Origin: Elysia crispata
Lineage: Eukaryota > Mollusca > Gastropoda > Plakobranchidae
Direction: 5' to 3'
Length of the DNA: 64,000 nt
Assembly (NCBI GenBank): GCA_033675545.1
Contig: JAWDGP010000089.1
Location: forward strand, 335,001-399,000
Shown here: piece by piece, positions 1 to 13,556 of the stretch
How the letters are laid out: each line of letters opens with the position of its first letter
Position numbering within the stretch: the first letter of the stretch is position 1
Notes under the pieces: generated by a model
Seen by the model: only the letters and a program-made list of their open reading frames with translations
Database searches by the model: none
Told to the model about the DNA's origin: nothing
Position numbers and translations under genes: made by a program

Positions 1-471
1 CAAGTGATGGCAAGAAATTATTTCTTTCATTGCAGTTCCGCTTTTCCCAAAAATCTTTACCTGAGACTTTTGCGTCATCAATGAAGAGGTTGATATTAAA
101 TCTAATTTTAGGAACATAAAACTCAAAACGGAAACACGTATACATCTATAAGCATGATAGTTTAAAGAGAAAAGTGATGGCAAAATGAAAGGTGTCGGTT
201 ACAGGCTCTGTGAGCTACATAATTCTTTCTTAATGTTATTAGCTAAGAGCAGCTTTGTGTTGTTTCCTATATATCATTGGGTCAATAGAGCATTGCCAGT
301 TAATGTGCATGTCTGGAAATGACAGATAATCAATATTCACAGTGAAAAGGGTAAAGAGAGCAAGTGAAATCAGAAACTGGATAATAAAAAAGAGAGAGAA
401 TGGAGAGAGGAATATCCAAACAGGCAGACAAACACAAGTACAGAGAAAGTGAGAGAGACAAAGAAAGAAAG

Positions 472-474
<3 letters not shown>

Positions 475-510
<36 letters not shown>
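475..510. repeat. (GA)n microsatellite
   Basis: Perfect GA dinucleotide tract in a purine-rich stretch (about 380-560). Confidence 0.95.
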
Positions 511-512
<2 letters not shown>

Positions 513-562
513 AAGAACGGAAGAGGTAAAGAGAGAGAGAGAGTGAAATAGAAAGACACACA

Positions 563-1506
563 GATAGTCAGATAGTCAGACAGATAGACGAGCAAACACA
601 TAAAAGGAGACACAGAATCAATTTGAGCGAGCTTAAGATCGAAAATAGAAAGATCATGGATAAAATAGAATGAAAAAAAATAGAGAGGAAGCAACTTATA
701 GACAGACAAGCACACACAGATAAATAGACAAACATAAAAGTGAGAAAAGTAGTGAGGATGAGGCAAGAGAGTTTCGAGGAATGAACCGTAAGAGATCGTA
801 AAGATTGAAGAAGGGATATAAAAACTACAAATTAAAAAAGACAAATTGCGGAGGTGCAGTGAAAAGAAGGGCTGGAAATTTTTATCATGATCGAACTCTA
901 AACAAGGACTGATTGATATAAAAAAAGATGTGAGGAAATCGAGTCAGTCGCTTAAAAAACAAACCGGCATTTTTATTGGTTTATTCATGAGTGAAAAACG
1001 AAACTACTTGGACGATTCCTCATTCATTATATCAACAGCCTATTAACTGATAGAGAGGGAGAGAGACAGACAGATAGACAGTAAGATAGTCAGACAGGCA
1101 AACACATAAAAGGAGACACAAAATCATAGTAGTGCGAACTCGAGATCGAAAATGGAAGGATCAGGGGTAAAAAAGAATTAATACAGACAAACAGAAAAGT
1201 GAGGATGAGGCAAGAGAGTTTCGAGGAGTGAACCGTAAGAGATCGTAGAGACTGAAGAAGGGATATAAAAAACTACAAATTAAAAAAGACGAATTGAGGA
1301 GGTGGAGTGAAAAGAAGGATTGAAAACGATTGTGATGATTGAACTCTAAACAAGAACTCGTTGATACAAAAAAAAAAAAAAAAAAAAAGTGTAAAAATCG
1401 AGCCAGTAGCTTAAAAAACACAACCGGCATTTTTAATAGTTTATTCATGAGTGAAAAAAGAAACCACTTGGAACGAGTCCTCATACTTATGTCAAGAGCC
1501 TATTAA
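563..1506. repeat. Diverged direct tandem duplication (about 0.45 kb unit)
   Basis: Copy A (about 563-1049) and copy B (about 1079-1506) share long stretches in the same order: gatagtcagacag, aaacacataaaaggagacac, aggcaagagagtttcgagga, gtaagagatcgta, gaactctaaacaag, accggcattttta and tttattcatgagtgaaaaa. Offsets fall from about 518 to 452 bp, so one copy has gained or lost about 66 bp. Divergence is visible throughout. Function unknown; no ORF is conserved between copies. Confidence 0.85.
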
Positions 1507-2538
1507 CTTCATTATGATGTTGACTGCTGGAATGGTTATCTAAGAAAATTGGAACTCATAGTTTATTAGATCTATGTTTATATTCTTCTAGTAAAGTTAT
1601 GCTTGAGTCAAACATTTTAAAAAATTACAATAAAGATTTGTCTTATTTCAGAAATTTAAATTAAGACCTCTAATTACAAACAGAAATTATGATGTTTGTA
1701 GCCGCCGCAGAAGTGGTAAAAGAAGGATAGAAAATACTATCATTAGCAGTAGAGGAAGTTACTATTTCTCGAAATAACAGTAGGACATAGGGATTGTCAC
1801 CTCTGAATAAAGGCTTTGGCCCTTTGTAACTATCATATAAAGCACTGTTTTATATTAAAAAAAAAAAAAAAACATGGGATTATGGATTGCTTAGAACATT
1901 ATATGTTGGTGTGAGCTATTTCTCTCACTTTCAGTTAAAGCATAAAGAAAACTTAGGTCGCGATGAAATAAAAAAAAGTGGATGAACGATCTCGATGGAG
2001 CTAATATTCTTCTAATATACAGCTTTAAAGATGAGCGAGTTTCGGGTGTTGAGATACCCATTCTTTGAGGTAAGCTAATAAAGAGTTTATTATAAACACT
2101 ACGTATAAGAATACATACTAAGGTTAATTGTATTTAGAGAATGGGCTGTATGTTTAAATTTCAGCCCAATTACAGTCAAGATGGATGCTGGAACAATTTT
2201 GTTTAAATTGAGATAATTACGTTTTTGTGGATATATCAACAAAGGATTCTTTTGTCATTAATAAGAGAGAGAGAGAGATTCTCATTCTTCATGCTGGAAC
2301 TAACAGTTCTTGACAATGTTACCGGTACTTGCTTCTCTGAAGATAAAAAAAAAAAAATTAGTCACGGGAAGGATAGAACGAATGAAAAGAATCAGTGCTA
2401 GGTCAGAAAAAGAACACAGAGTTAATATTTTCACCATTCTCTCTTTGCCTCTCTCATTAAATTTTTACTGTTTTTTTTTTTTAATATGTTCCGCCCCTCT
2501 CTTGATTGCCGTCTTTATTTTTGTCTGCAACCTCACCG

Positions 2539-2546
<8 letters not shown>
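1507..2546. other. No gene recognised
   Basis: AT-rich DNA. An A-run at 1857-1872 follows aaagcactgttttatatt, possibly the tail of an old retroposed sequence. Nothing else recognised. Confidence 0.5.
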
Positions 2547-2826
<280 letters not shown>

Positions 2827-3670
2827 TGCCAATCCTCCCCCTCCCCCCCCCTTCTCCAAATCCCCTCCTACTCAACTTGGTTATGTCTCTGATTTCTTCT
2901 TGTGTTTTTAAATACGATTCAGGGCGTGTTTTACAAAATCCATCAAAGCTGACATAAAAGAGGGAGGAGAGATTCCATTTTTTTTTAAATATAGCCCATA
3001 ACGCTAACATCATGCTTCATATACCGGTATTAAAAAAAAAACCCACAAATTTTCTTTTTTATCTTCATTTTATTCTCCAGAGCCTAATAGGTTTCTGTAC
3101 AAATTCCGCTCTCTTGTTCAAAATTTAATACCAAGATGTCTTCAACTTTAGATTGACAGCCTGTACCCATGGGAATTAAGGAACACTTATAAGACCTACA
3201 TATTTCTTGTCTATGATTTAATTTTATAGTTCTTAAAATTATTTAAATCGAAAAGAATAGCAATTGCGTAATATATTGTGTGGCAAACATTAACAATGAG
3301 CGTTTTTGATTGGCAAAAAAAATATATGAAAGTAACTTTGGTAGGCTCAAAATTGGTTGCTCAAAAGATTTTGAACAATACATATTATAACGATAAAAAT
3401 TGAGATGTTGCACACGGATGTAAATATAAAGACGTACAAAAAAAAAAACATTCCGATGTGTGTATTATGACACTTAGCCCTACGCAAATCACTAGGGCGT
3501 ACAGATCGGACTTCACAAAGCGTAACAAGTTTCTTGTTTATACAAAATGTAGGATATACTTTTATTTTCCCCATCTTTTATTCAATGTAACGTAACTTGT
3601 TCAACAAACAGGCTGAAGCTGAGAGAAGGAGAAGAGCGCAAGATAGTTATTTGCTTAGCGCAAACATAAT

Positions 3671-3674
<4 letters not shown>

Positions 3675-3742
<68 letters not shown>

Positions 3743-3871
3743 ATTTCTATCTTAAATCCACATCCCTTATACTGTATCTACCCTTGTTTGTATCTAAACA
3801 TCGGATTGCCATGATTACTGATCCCTCTACCTGGAAAACTATATCTCTATCTCTGTCTTTCAATCTTTTTA

Positions 3872-3954
<83 letters not shown>
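3675..3954. repeat. Two (CT)n microsatellites
   Basis: Perfect or near-perfect CT tracts at 3675-3738 and 3876-3954, separated by about 140 bp of unique sequence. Confidence 0.95.
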
Positions 3955-3957
<3 letters not shown>

Positions 3958-6900
3958 GTTCTTCTCACTGGTGCTATATAATTCCTTTATCTGTCCGACC
4001 ATTAATCCATCGATAAACATCTCGAGGGTTTTATGCACACAAGCAGCAATGAGAGCCCATCACATCTTTAAGAAACCTCGTAGTATTCTTTTCAACTTAC
4101 ACTCAGTCTTAAAGTTTAGGGTATAAAATTTGCCAAGATTTAGCATTACAAAAGGCCTACAATAGAACCAGTGTGTGTCAATGAACGAACTCAGAGGGCA
4201 AAATACCATGTCGAGTACGACATACGAATAAGATACACGCTTGAATGAGATGGGATGCCATATGTTTTCTTATATAAATAAAATTCCTCTTCAAGGTCCT
4301 TTCATTTTCGGCACACTTGTTTTGGAGTCCCATTTTTGCAACTGTATTAAATAGTTATTTACAGCTTTTTCACCTCGATAACCTCGATGTAAAAGACTTG
4401 GTGTTATTTAAAAAAAAGACAACTATATTACCAAACAAAGAACAAGTCGTCATTTTTTTTTTTTAAAGAATTGACCCGTGCATTATTTGGGGCAATAAAA
4501 TTAAAGATCAGACAGATCAGAAGCAAGGCCTGCAAATGATACTAAAGCACGGAGGGAAGGCGAAATTATGAAAAGCATAGATAGGGAAAGTTCAAAAAGT
4601 ACTAAAGCTAGAACATGTTTGGCTTATTAGAGCTTTTCGCATAATACGTTTTTTGGTGCCTGGTGTTTAAAAGGGTTTAAAAATATCGTAAAATTTTATT
4701 TTATTGTTTCAAAGTCACATCTCTAACATTGAAAAAAATTTTTGGAGAATCATAACAGTTAAAGTGACATTAGGAAACAAACATGAGTAACCCACCTTAT
4801 GGTTTTCTTTATTTCTTACACGCGTGGTTTTGTGCGAATAGCGGTTATGAAAATTCCGTCAAAGCTTGAAACTTCTCCGATAGCTTCTTGAAAACTTAAA
4901 AGTGTTAAATGCAAGTAATGCGCGAACCTAACACGGTTTACATTAACATTGTTTTGAATTAATAATAATACTCTCTCCGTTTGAACGTGCCATTCTTCAT
5001 ATTTTAATTTTTTGCTTTCTCGAATTTTTAATATTGCTGAGGCCATATAAAACTTTGTTTGCCACACCACATTGAATAAAGTGGATTCCATTCAACCAGC
5101 ACATTGATCAACTTATGACAAAGGATGGTACGTAAACGCAGGTGTTGTATACCTCGGTAATACAATTACATGTATCAGCTCGGTAACCATCCAGCTCTTC
5201 TTGTAGGACAATGACAAGGTATTCGTGGAATTTTATTTGGAAATTACCCTATATAGCGATTTTAACAAAGCCGTGAAGGGCGTTTCCTCAAAGCGTAGTA
5301 AATGGTTTATGGTTTTATTTTATTTGATATTCATGAGAAGCGATTTATTATCGGTCTCCAATTAACAAAACTCAAATTCCAAGCAAACTGAAATTACAAA
5401 CCTTACTAGGAGGCTAATAACATTACAGTTATATGACACAGCAAAAGAGAAGGACATTTTAAAAGTTTTTACTGTTAACATATACAAAACGCATTATAAA
5501 ATATTTTGGTGACATGAATATTTTACATTCTGAACTTTTGAGAGCATCAAGAACAGAAATTGAGGAAGTAAGCTACACAGATGAATAACTAGTTAAATTT
5601 AAGTAATAGATAATTATAAGATAGATATATGAAATGATAGGCAAAGAGAAAGGAAGCGACAAAGAATTAGGGGCGAGAAGGTGTTTTATTCAGACAGAAA
5701 GAATAAGTTTGTAAGAGGGAAAAAATGAGAGACAGAGTCGGCGAAAGAAGCAGCTTCACGCATATAAACAAGCATACATAGACAGAGACAGACACAGGCA
5801 ATTACAGACCCAGAGAAACAATGTAAGTGAGCCTCTTGGCCTGGGATAAAGAGACAAACGGCAAGGACAGAAAGCATCTTAGGTTTGACAAAAGATGGGA
5901 AAAGAAAAAGTTTCAAACTCGTAGGCACATAAAGTACGCGTCAAGTAAAAAAACCCAAGAAGCAAAAGGAGGTGAAGAAGCAACTCTCGGGTGTAAAAAA
6001 AAAAATTCAGAAAATGACATACACTGTGATTCCAGCCAGACTATGACACAGATTAAGTAACCCGGAAGATCAAAGGAGCCGACAAGTCTGGGTTAAACTA
6101 AGCAAAGAGGACGCTACCACTTTCCGCACAAATTTACCCTTAGACGTTTACACTTACTACACACAAACACACACACGTGCGTTAAAGAAGCTTTACTTTC
6201 TTTTATGTTTGACCACCCAGGCTAGCGGTCAAGGTAAGTAAACCTACCTGACCGGGTGGCAGGAATGACAGTAAGAAAAAAAAAAAGACTGGCTTCAAGG
6301 ACTCGGGAAGCCACAGACACCTTACTGAGCTGAGATTTAGGCAATTGAGGGGAGACACGGTAATAATATGGTTCCTTGACTCACCGAAATACCTAGAAAG
6401 TTCTGCCCCACTTTGAGTAGGTTCTAGTTCTAGTCAGGAAATTTTGTAATGGCAATAAAAAGCATTAACTTCTACATGGAGTCTGAAAAAGAGAAAAAAA
6501 AATTAAAAGCGAAGTCAAGATCTTACGAGTGTCTGTTGAATTAAAAATGAAAATAAAACAAGGACTTAAGCAAAGTAAATGTTTAAGCAGAAGGGGTAGA
6601 CGAAGTGTTGAGTAAGCAGGCAGGAGCCTAAAGCGGGCTGGGATATTCAGGTTAAAACTTTGTCCACTACTTCAACCACTTCACTTGTCAGTGGTTTTGC
6701 TTTTGCATGGCGCGTTAAAGCATCCCTGAAGAGTTACAGTTGTTTCCCCTGTGAAAGTACACCGTTCATGCAGAATTGGGGTTAATTTTTCCACATAGTT
6801 AAAATGCACAGCATAGTTTCTGAGTGCTGATTTTGTATTGCGGGTATAGACGTAGAAACAAAATTACTGCATCTCTTAAAGTTAAAAAAAAAAAAAAAAA

Positions 6901-8220
6901 GAGTGTTTGCTGGGTTTTTTAGTGGTTTTTTTTTTGGTAATTTTCTGTTTTGTTTTTTATTTTATGATTCCCAGGAGTATTCTATATTTCATGTAATGTT
7001 ATCGAAGTCCAGTATTTATCTCTACTTTTCAGTGTGAAGCAGACGGTTTTATTTTATTTATCCCAATGTGAAATTCATATTAATTTAGAGCCAAGGTAGT
7101 TCACTTTTTTTTGGTTCATTGTGTTCGTACGAAAAGAAATATTTATGCTCCTTCTTAGCGATATATCTTTGAAGGAAACATATAAAGGTTATCGGATTTG
7201 AGGTTCACCGAAGACTTTTGCAAATAGTTGGATTCGATAAACAGTAAAGAGCAGTCCAATTGTGCTATCTTGTCAAAAATATGTGTTCTTTCCGTTTTTA
7301 GTATGTCCTGTAATCTTTTCTAATTTGAAGATGCAAACTCTTGATCACTGTTTTATAAGTATGTTCTTTTCAATGGTTTATGTCTTACAGCGCAAAAGTT
7401 ATAGGCAAACACTGAAGTGGGATTGGTGCTCCTGGCCAGCTTGTGTTAAGACAAGATATTTAACAAACCTAAAGGGACGACCTTACTCCTGTTTTTCAAC
7501 TCCCCCCCCCCCCTCCTCTTCCTAACCAAAGATAAATGCATATTTAGTTGTTTTGTGGTTGTATTATTTTTTCTTTCAAAAGTTCCCTCTGCAAGGGCCA
7601 AAAGCTTTACCCTCAAGATGCTTTGCTGTAATCAAGCTTTGAAATCTAAGATGGCAGTTTATTTTGTGTGTTACCGACCACCAGCAAAGACCTTCATGCT
7701 TCATTGCCTTTCGATCGTTCCCTGTGCTTTACTTTTAATCTCGTAATGTCCATTCAATACAGTGCCTGTAAATCAACTGGACATTCTTGGCTTACGGGAG
7801 AGAATCGGTTAAGATGAGATCTAAATCCAAGGAAAGATAAGGGATATGGAGGATCCAGTTACTCCATCGCCTTATCGGGTCCTTTGGAAAGGTTAAGACA
7901 ATAATAAAAGTCTCCCACGGCTACCTCTGCCTGACTAACAAAGACCAACGATCTCAAGGGTGGTAACCAGCAATAATGTGTGCCAGGTTGTGTTTAATTA
8001 TTTTGCTCTCAGACCGTGTCCAACGGTCGGTATTTGTTTTTACGGAGTGTAGATTAAAGGAAAATAATCTCGGGTTGAGCTGAAGCCTGGCACATTATCA
8101 TGGTATGGAACTTGCCATTCTCGTGAAACCTTTGCAGTGTGCACTGAGCAGTGAGTATTTGAGAAAAAAAGAATTGGCACTGAAGTCAGGAATATGATAA
8201 AGTCAGAGAAAAAAAATAGG
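3955..8220. other. No gene recognised (presumed DAAM intron 2)
   Basis: Over 4 kb without a recognisable exon on either strand. A small hairpin lies near 6225-6262 (cggtcaaggta against tacctgaccg). Homopolymers of A or C occur at 6883-6900 and 7502-7513. Open frames here have no recognised motifs. Confidence 0.5.
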
Positions 8221-8254
8221 GAGAGAGAGAGTGAGAGAGAGAGAGAGAGAGAGA
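8221..8254. repeat. (GA)n microsatellite
   Basis: Short GA tract with one interruption, followed by a G-rich purine stretch to about 8335. Confidence 0.9.
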
Positions 8255-8582
8255 TGCGCTCACCAATATATGCGAATGTTTGGATGAGAGGGGAAAAAAA
8301 GGAGGGGGGGGGGAGGGGGAGAGAGAATGGAGGAAAGAGTACACGCATATATTATTTTCCCATCACTCATTTAAAAGTATCCTATACTTCGCGTCGATGC
8401 CATTATGTAGAAAAAAGTGGGCAGCAAACATCTCTGTTATCGTCATTCCAACTCTCTAGCAACTCAACCACCTGGTACTCCAAGAGTATCGCACATAAAC
8501 ATAAAGCACATGGAACATATAGAAGAAGACAGATTTAGCATATCTTGCTACAGACTCGTAAGCAAACATGCGGATTGTATTA

Positions 8583-8586
<4 letters not shown>

Positions 8587-8621
<35 letters not shown>
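8587..8621. repeat. (AT)n microsatellite
   Basis: Perfect AT dinucleotide run. Confidence 0.95.
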
Positions 8622-8626
<5 letters not shown>

Positions 8627-9232
8627 AAAAAAAGGATGTCTATAATAACTGATTATTTAAAAAAAAGAATGTCAAAATTGTAATTGATATTAAAACGCGT
8701 GAGTGGACGGCGAAGACTTATGATTTTATGAGCGACAGAAGAGTATTTGAGGAATGGGGTGAGGGAGATTATAGCAGGATAAAAACGTTTCACGTATAAA
8801 AGAGCATATGATGAGCAAGCCACAGAGATTTCTTCTATCTGAACAATGCCTTCAGGCACGATCAGGTAGAGGGAACAGTTATCCACTGCAAGCATTGGGC
8901 CACATTCATTGAGCGGTGAAGCGTAGTTCAAATATTGTGAGAAAAGCTCTGAGCTATGTGCATAGATTGAGGTCCTGTATTTATAAACAGTTAAGCGCAT
9001 GATCTACGTATAAGATCATAAATAAAGCTATCTTCAAGGGATCTGGATTCTCTTAGAAAGAAAGTTGTTCCTCATAAATCCTTAGCTCCCGAGCTTTGTT
9101 GCAAAATAGATTTAAAGACAATAATGCTCAGTCCTTTAGGTTTGTCTTTTTTAACTTAAGATTTTGATATGTGTACCTGCACATATTCTTGAGTCTGTTT
9201 CTTTATCTGTAAGAATATTTGTCTTTTATTAT

Positions 9233-9233
9233 G

Positions 9234-9301
<68 letters not shown>
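9233..9301. repeat. (CT)n microsatellite
   Basis: CT tract with one early interruption; a looser CTAT-rich stretch continues to about 9404. Confidence 0.95.
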
Positions 9302-9303
<2 letters not shown>

Positions 9304-9404
9304 ATGTCCCATCACACATACATACGCAATATTTCTCTCTCTACCACTCTGTCTCTATTTATCTATCCATCTATCTTTCTATCTATTTATGTATCTCTAT
9401 CTCT

Positions 9405-10854
9405 CAACTCAGAGATGAATTTATGAGAGATGCACACGACTTAAGCAAGGATCTGACAAAATGTGAAGTAACGATATAAAGAAAGCATCATAAAATTAAA
9501 ATGCACGGAGGAAGGAATAATAAAATTTGAGTAGGACCAGCGCACCAGTATAGCTTGCAGAGGTTAGGACAAGGGAGTCGGTGGTTTCTGTCTCGACCCT
9601 GTCAGTTGCCACCCTGGAGGGCCCTCGTCGAGCACTTTCCCAAATACCCAACACTCCTCATACATCCCCGTAAGCTGGGGTTTGTGTACATTATGTAAAA
9701 CATTAGACATCTACAAATCGGTACGGTACATCCACTGTCAAGGTCAAGTTCTTCAAAGCCGAACGCCTGTTAGTATCAAGTGGTCCAAGTGAAACGTCTG
9801 CACATTAATGCGTGAATAAGCAATCTAGTCCTATTTGTCTGGCAAAGACGAATGTGAGGGACTTAAAAATCTCCTTGGCGAAGGAATTTACACGAAATGT
9901 CCAGGTTATACATTTATTTCACTATAAACACAAACAAGTTGGTCAATAAATAAGCAATATTAAGATAGACCTGAAGATTTGAACAAGAATAGTTATATAA
10001 CAGCAACAAATATGCATACATACGCATACACTTATGCATATAGAGAGAAATGTTAGGTAAAGAAAAGAAGAAGATAGAAACTCATTTCTAAAGATGGTAA
10101 AAGATGATTTTTGTCAATTAATGAAATAGTAGTTAACCATATAAGTTGTAGTAGTAATAGTAATAGGCCTAACACAGATTTCATCAGATGTGTAATACAA
10201 AGTGCGATCCTCCTTTTTCCGAGATGACAGTCCGTTGACATCAAGCAACAGACCGTATAAATATAATGTGAGCGATGCACGGCAACTTCATCCTCCAGTT
10301 TGGATACGGACTCGAGTGAAAATATTCAGGTTCGGATCTAATACGATAATAAAATGATTAGCTTTGACATTTGTTATATCCTGTGTATAAGAATACGGTA
10401 TGTTGCTTTGTTATAAAAAACGGTATTGGGAAATTTAGCTTGCAATGATTTTGTATGGCAGATCACCGATATAAAAAGTAATTTATACTTTTCCTTATAT
10501 TCAATAAATTTTTATTAGGTAAGAGAGACAGATTTTAGTATCTCAGCCACATTCTTTTTTACCCATCAACGATAGTGCTGAAAGAGAGCAATCACAACAA
10601 AATCAATACAATTCATTCGGATATATTTAAAAATGCTCATTCATCGCGACAGTTAAAAAAAAAATGTTTGTTAATCTTATAAAAACGCAAAGCCCAATAA
10701 TATACCCTACCCCAGCTTCCAAACTTTGTTGTCACGGTTATACGGGATGAATGAATGTTGCGTTCTAATTCTTTGACGCTTCCTTCAAGATTTCATCCAA
10801 AATTGTTTTTGAAAAACACAAACAAAATTTATCTCAGTGTCTGCCTGTCTCTGT
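9405..10854. other. No gene recognised
   Basis: Includes a relatively GC-rich patch at about 9535-9790 that differs from its AT-rich surroundings and could be an old mobile-element fragment; no tRNA-type box pair or coding frame was recognised. Confidence 0.45.
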
Positions 10855-10882
10855 CTCTGTCTGTCTGTCTGTCTGTCTGTCT

Positions 10883-10957
<75 letters not shown>

Positions 10958-11000
10958 CTCCCTCACTTCTCTCTCTCTGTCTCTGTCTGTCTGTCTGTCT

Positions 11001-11067
<67 letters not shown>
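10855..11067. repeat. Duplicated (CTGT)n-(CT)n compound microsatellite
   Basis: (CTGT)n 10855-10884 then (CT)n 10885-10947; the same order repeats at 10984-11002 and 11003-11067. The offset is 118 bp, so the compound block duplicated as a unit or by slippage. Confidence 0.92.
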
Positions 11068-11075
<8 letters not shown>

Positions 11076-12206
11076 TCCTTTCTGTCATCTCTGTATCTAT
11101 ACTTCTTTTGAGGCCTTGCTCTGCCACGGTCTAGGGAAAATCAATAATTCAGAGCCGCGTTCGAGGGTGAAATTGTTAACACTATTTCAAAACATGTGTT
11201 GAGAGCATCGATTTAAACGTGAAATATTCGGATGAAACTATAACCAATTGAATAATATAAATTCGTGTCGTGTTCACACGTAACGTGCTGATACCCTTCT
11301 CTTTCAGTAAGAAGAATTCTGAGGCTGGTTGCGTTATAGAAGTGAGGAATAAATGCCGATTTAAGATAATTTGTCTTTGGTATCAGTTCGAAAGGATCTG
11401 AGGTTCATAAAAGTCATTTGATATAAAAGTGAGGTAAAGTGGTCTTCAACACATGCACTGCGTATGACAGGAAGATTTAGAGGTTTATGTAAAACGCGGT
11501 TTATGCAGGAGGCCATATGGATCTAATCATGGTGAAATGTGTAAGGACTTTAATTTCAAGAGGACTGAATATATCATACGTTTAAATCGACACCACTCCA
11601 CGGGTAGGCCACAGATGGTCTTAAAATGTTTATTTTAGTCACGGAAGGTGTGACGTTGAGAAATAAAAAAATTGTTCTATTGTGTCGTAACATGATATGG
11701 CTATTACTAGAGCTAATTTACGTACACTGAAATTACCAATGACCATCAATCATCTCTTTGGAAAATCAACATAATAACAGTGATATTGTCGCTTTCTCGT
11801 CCTCTGTGTAGTGTAGAGGACCTTGCGCTCTTCATGCGTCGAGATACAGTTAACTTTTTAAAACAAAATAATGCCAAATAAGTGATATCAATGATCAATG
11901 ATGTGTCCTTCTCCTCATCATTCATATTCATAATCGTAACTCCATGACAAGCTATCACACCTACAGTTTAGCATGGGTCAAACTGGCTTGTTGCCAAATA
12001 CGTTCTATTATGTTTAAGCATAATTTTAGCTAGTTAGTTTTCAATGTGTCGGAAAAGTCTCAAGAATGATGTACGTACAAAACATAGACCACTATATTGG
12101 TTATCATTGAGAATCCTCTCATTTCTGATGCAGTTATGTTCCTTATGACTTGATGACGACCCTTTCTATGGTGTGTAATTTTCGATTAATGTGAAAAAGT
12201 TATAAA

Positions 12207-12300
12207 AAAAAAAATTAAGAGACACTACAAAGGCAATCACATCTTCCTGAGGTGACAATAAAAATGTGGTGTAAATAATATACCATTCAATATTGAGTGG
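12207..12300. repeat. Dispersed repeat, copy 1
   Basis: About 85-90 bp sharing attaag, actacaaaggcaatcaca, gtgtaaataat and taccat in order with a second copy at about 15082-15165. It starts after an A-run. Family not recognised; possibly a short non-autonomous element. Confidence 0.7.
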
Positions 12301-12518
12301 CCTGTCTTCCCTTGTGTTATGACGCAATCGTTACCTTTCATGCTGGTGTTATGGAACAAACCCACACCCAGACGTGTTTTTGAAGCGTCGTCATTTAGCC
12401 CCCTCCCTCATTTGTCGCGATGTGTCCTCACTGGATCTACACCTATCAATCACTCCAGATGATCGGGCTAGAGTTATGATGGGTGTGGTGTAAGTGTAAA
12501 AAGGAAAAAAAAGTGTTT

Positions 12519-12583
12519 GAGAGAGAGAGAGGGAGAGAGAGAGACCGACAGACAGACAGACAAGCAGACAAACAGACAGACAG
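12519..12583. repeat. (GA)n-(GACA)n compound microsatellite
   Basis: GA tract to about 12543 followed by GACA tetranucleotides; the reverse-strand form of the CTGT/CT blocks elsewhere. Confidence 0.9.
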
Positions 12584-13459
12584 AAATGATGTGGATGGAT
12601 TTGATAGAATCAGAACGAGAAGGTATATCCGAAGACGGAGAAGTTGAGTAAATGATCAAAGAAAGAATGTTTATAGCTAAGACGGAAAAAGACAGTTAAA
12701 TATGTATTTGAGGATATATTAAAATTTACAGTCTCACGACTGAGATATACTTTTGAGATCCTTTACTGGCACATAATGCTCTAATGGTTTTTCCCTGTAA
12801 AGCTTGGATTATGTTTTGTTGCTTGAAGTTGGCAACGGAAATAGACTGACGATAAAATTAAGAAATCACAACCCGGAAGCAGAGATATCTAAAACCTGAT
12901 GATAGGACAATTTCGACTTTTTAAGAAAATATTGCTGTTTAACCATTCCCACCTCATCTCTTTTCACCATCCTCTCTCTAATTTTTTGTCCTACTACGTC
13001 GTTTCGACTTTTTTATCGTGATTTCTTCCCCTTTCGATTGAATTTCTAAAATCATATAATTATGATCCTCTCAAAGCTTTTTATAGTATGATAAATTCAA
13101 AATAATTTCATCTGGGTCAAAAGATCTGAGACGAATTCGATAAAACGAAAAGAAGAAATATAAAGAGAAAGAAGAGAAAAATACAGCTAAGTGGAAAGAA
13201 AGCCAGACAGACGGTTAGCGATTATAGAAAGAAAGCAAGATATGAAGTGTTCGAAGAAGAATGCGAGTTATGGTAATGGTACTTGCGAAAGAATAATAAA
13301 TGATTAAAAAAAAAGCAATCGTATGAAAAAATGTTTTTTCTTAGAATATTTAATTTGAGATAAAAATTTATGGTAGATGCTTCTTCTCAAACTTTTCTCT
13401 TAACATTCTCTTTTCTTTGTTATTTCATCCTTCAGATCCCCCATTTTCCATTTAGCTTT

Positions 13460-13463
<4 letters not shown>

Positions 13464-13554
<91 letters not shown>
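13464..13554. repeat. (CT)n microsatellite
   Basis: Perfect CT tract of about 90 bp. Confidence 0.95.

Positions 13555-13556
<2 letters not shown>

Noticed and set aside
1-110. A minus-strand exon-like stretch ending at a GTAAAG donor (FNINLFIDDAKVSG)
   Set aside because: Checked against remembered DAAM segments (FNIKNVV, FIDLDG, EIDDTKV) without a convincing match; too short to call.
4816-5091. A 91-codon minus frame considered as a DAAM exon
   Set aside because: FYMASAILKIRE resembles only superficially the DAAM FYIDQL block; the rest does not match and no acceptor/donor pair of suitable phase was found.
8653-9000. A 115-codon minus frame (contains YLNYASPLNECG)
   Set aside because: No recognisable motif, no splice context or relatives in the window; compatible with chance.
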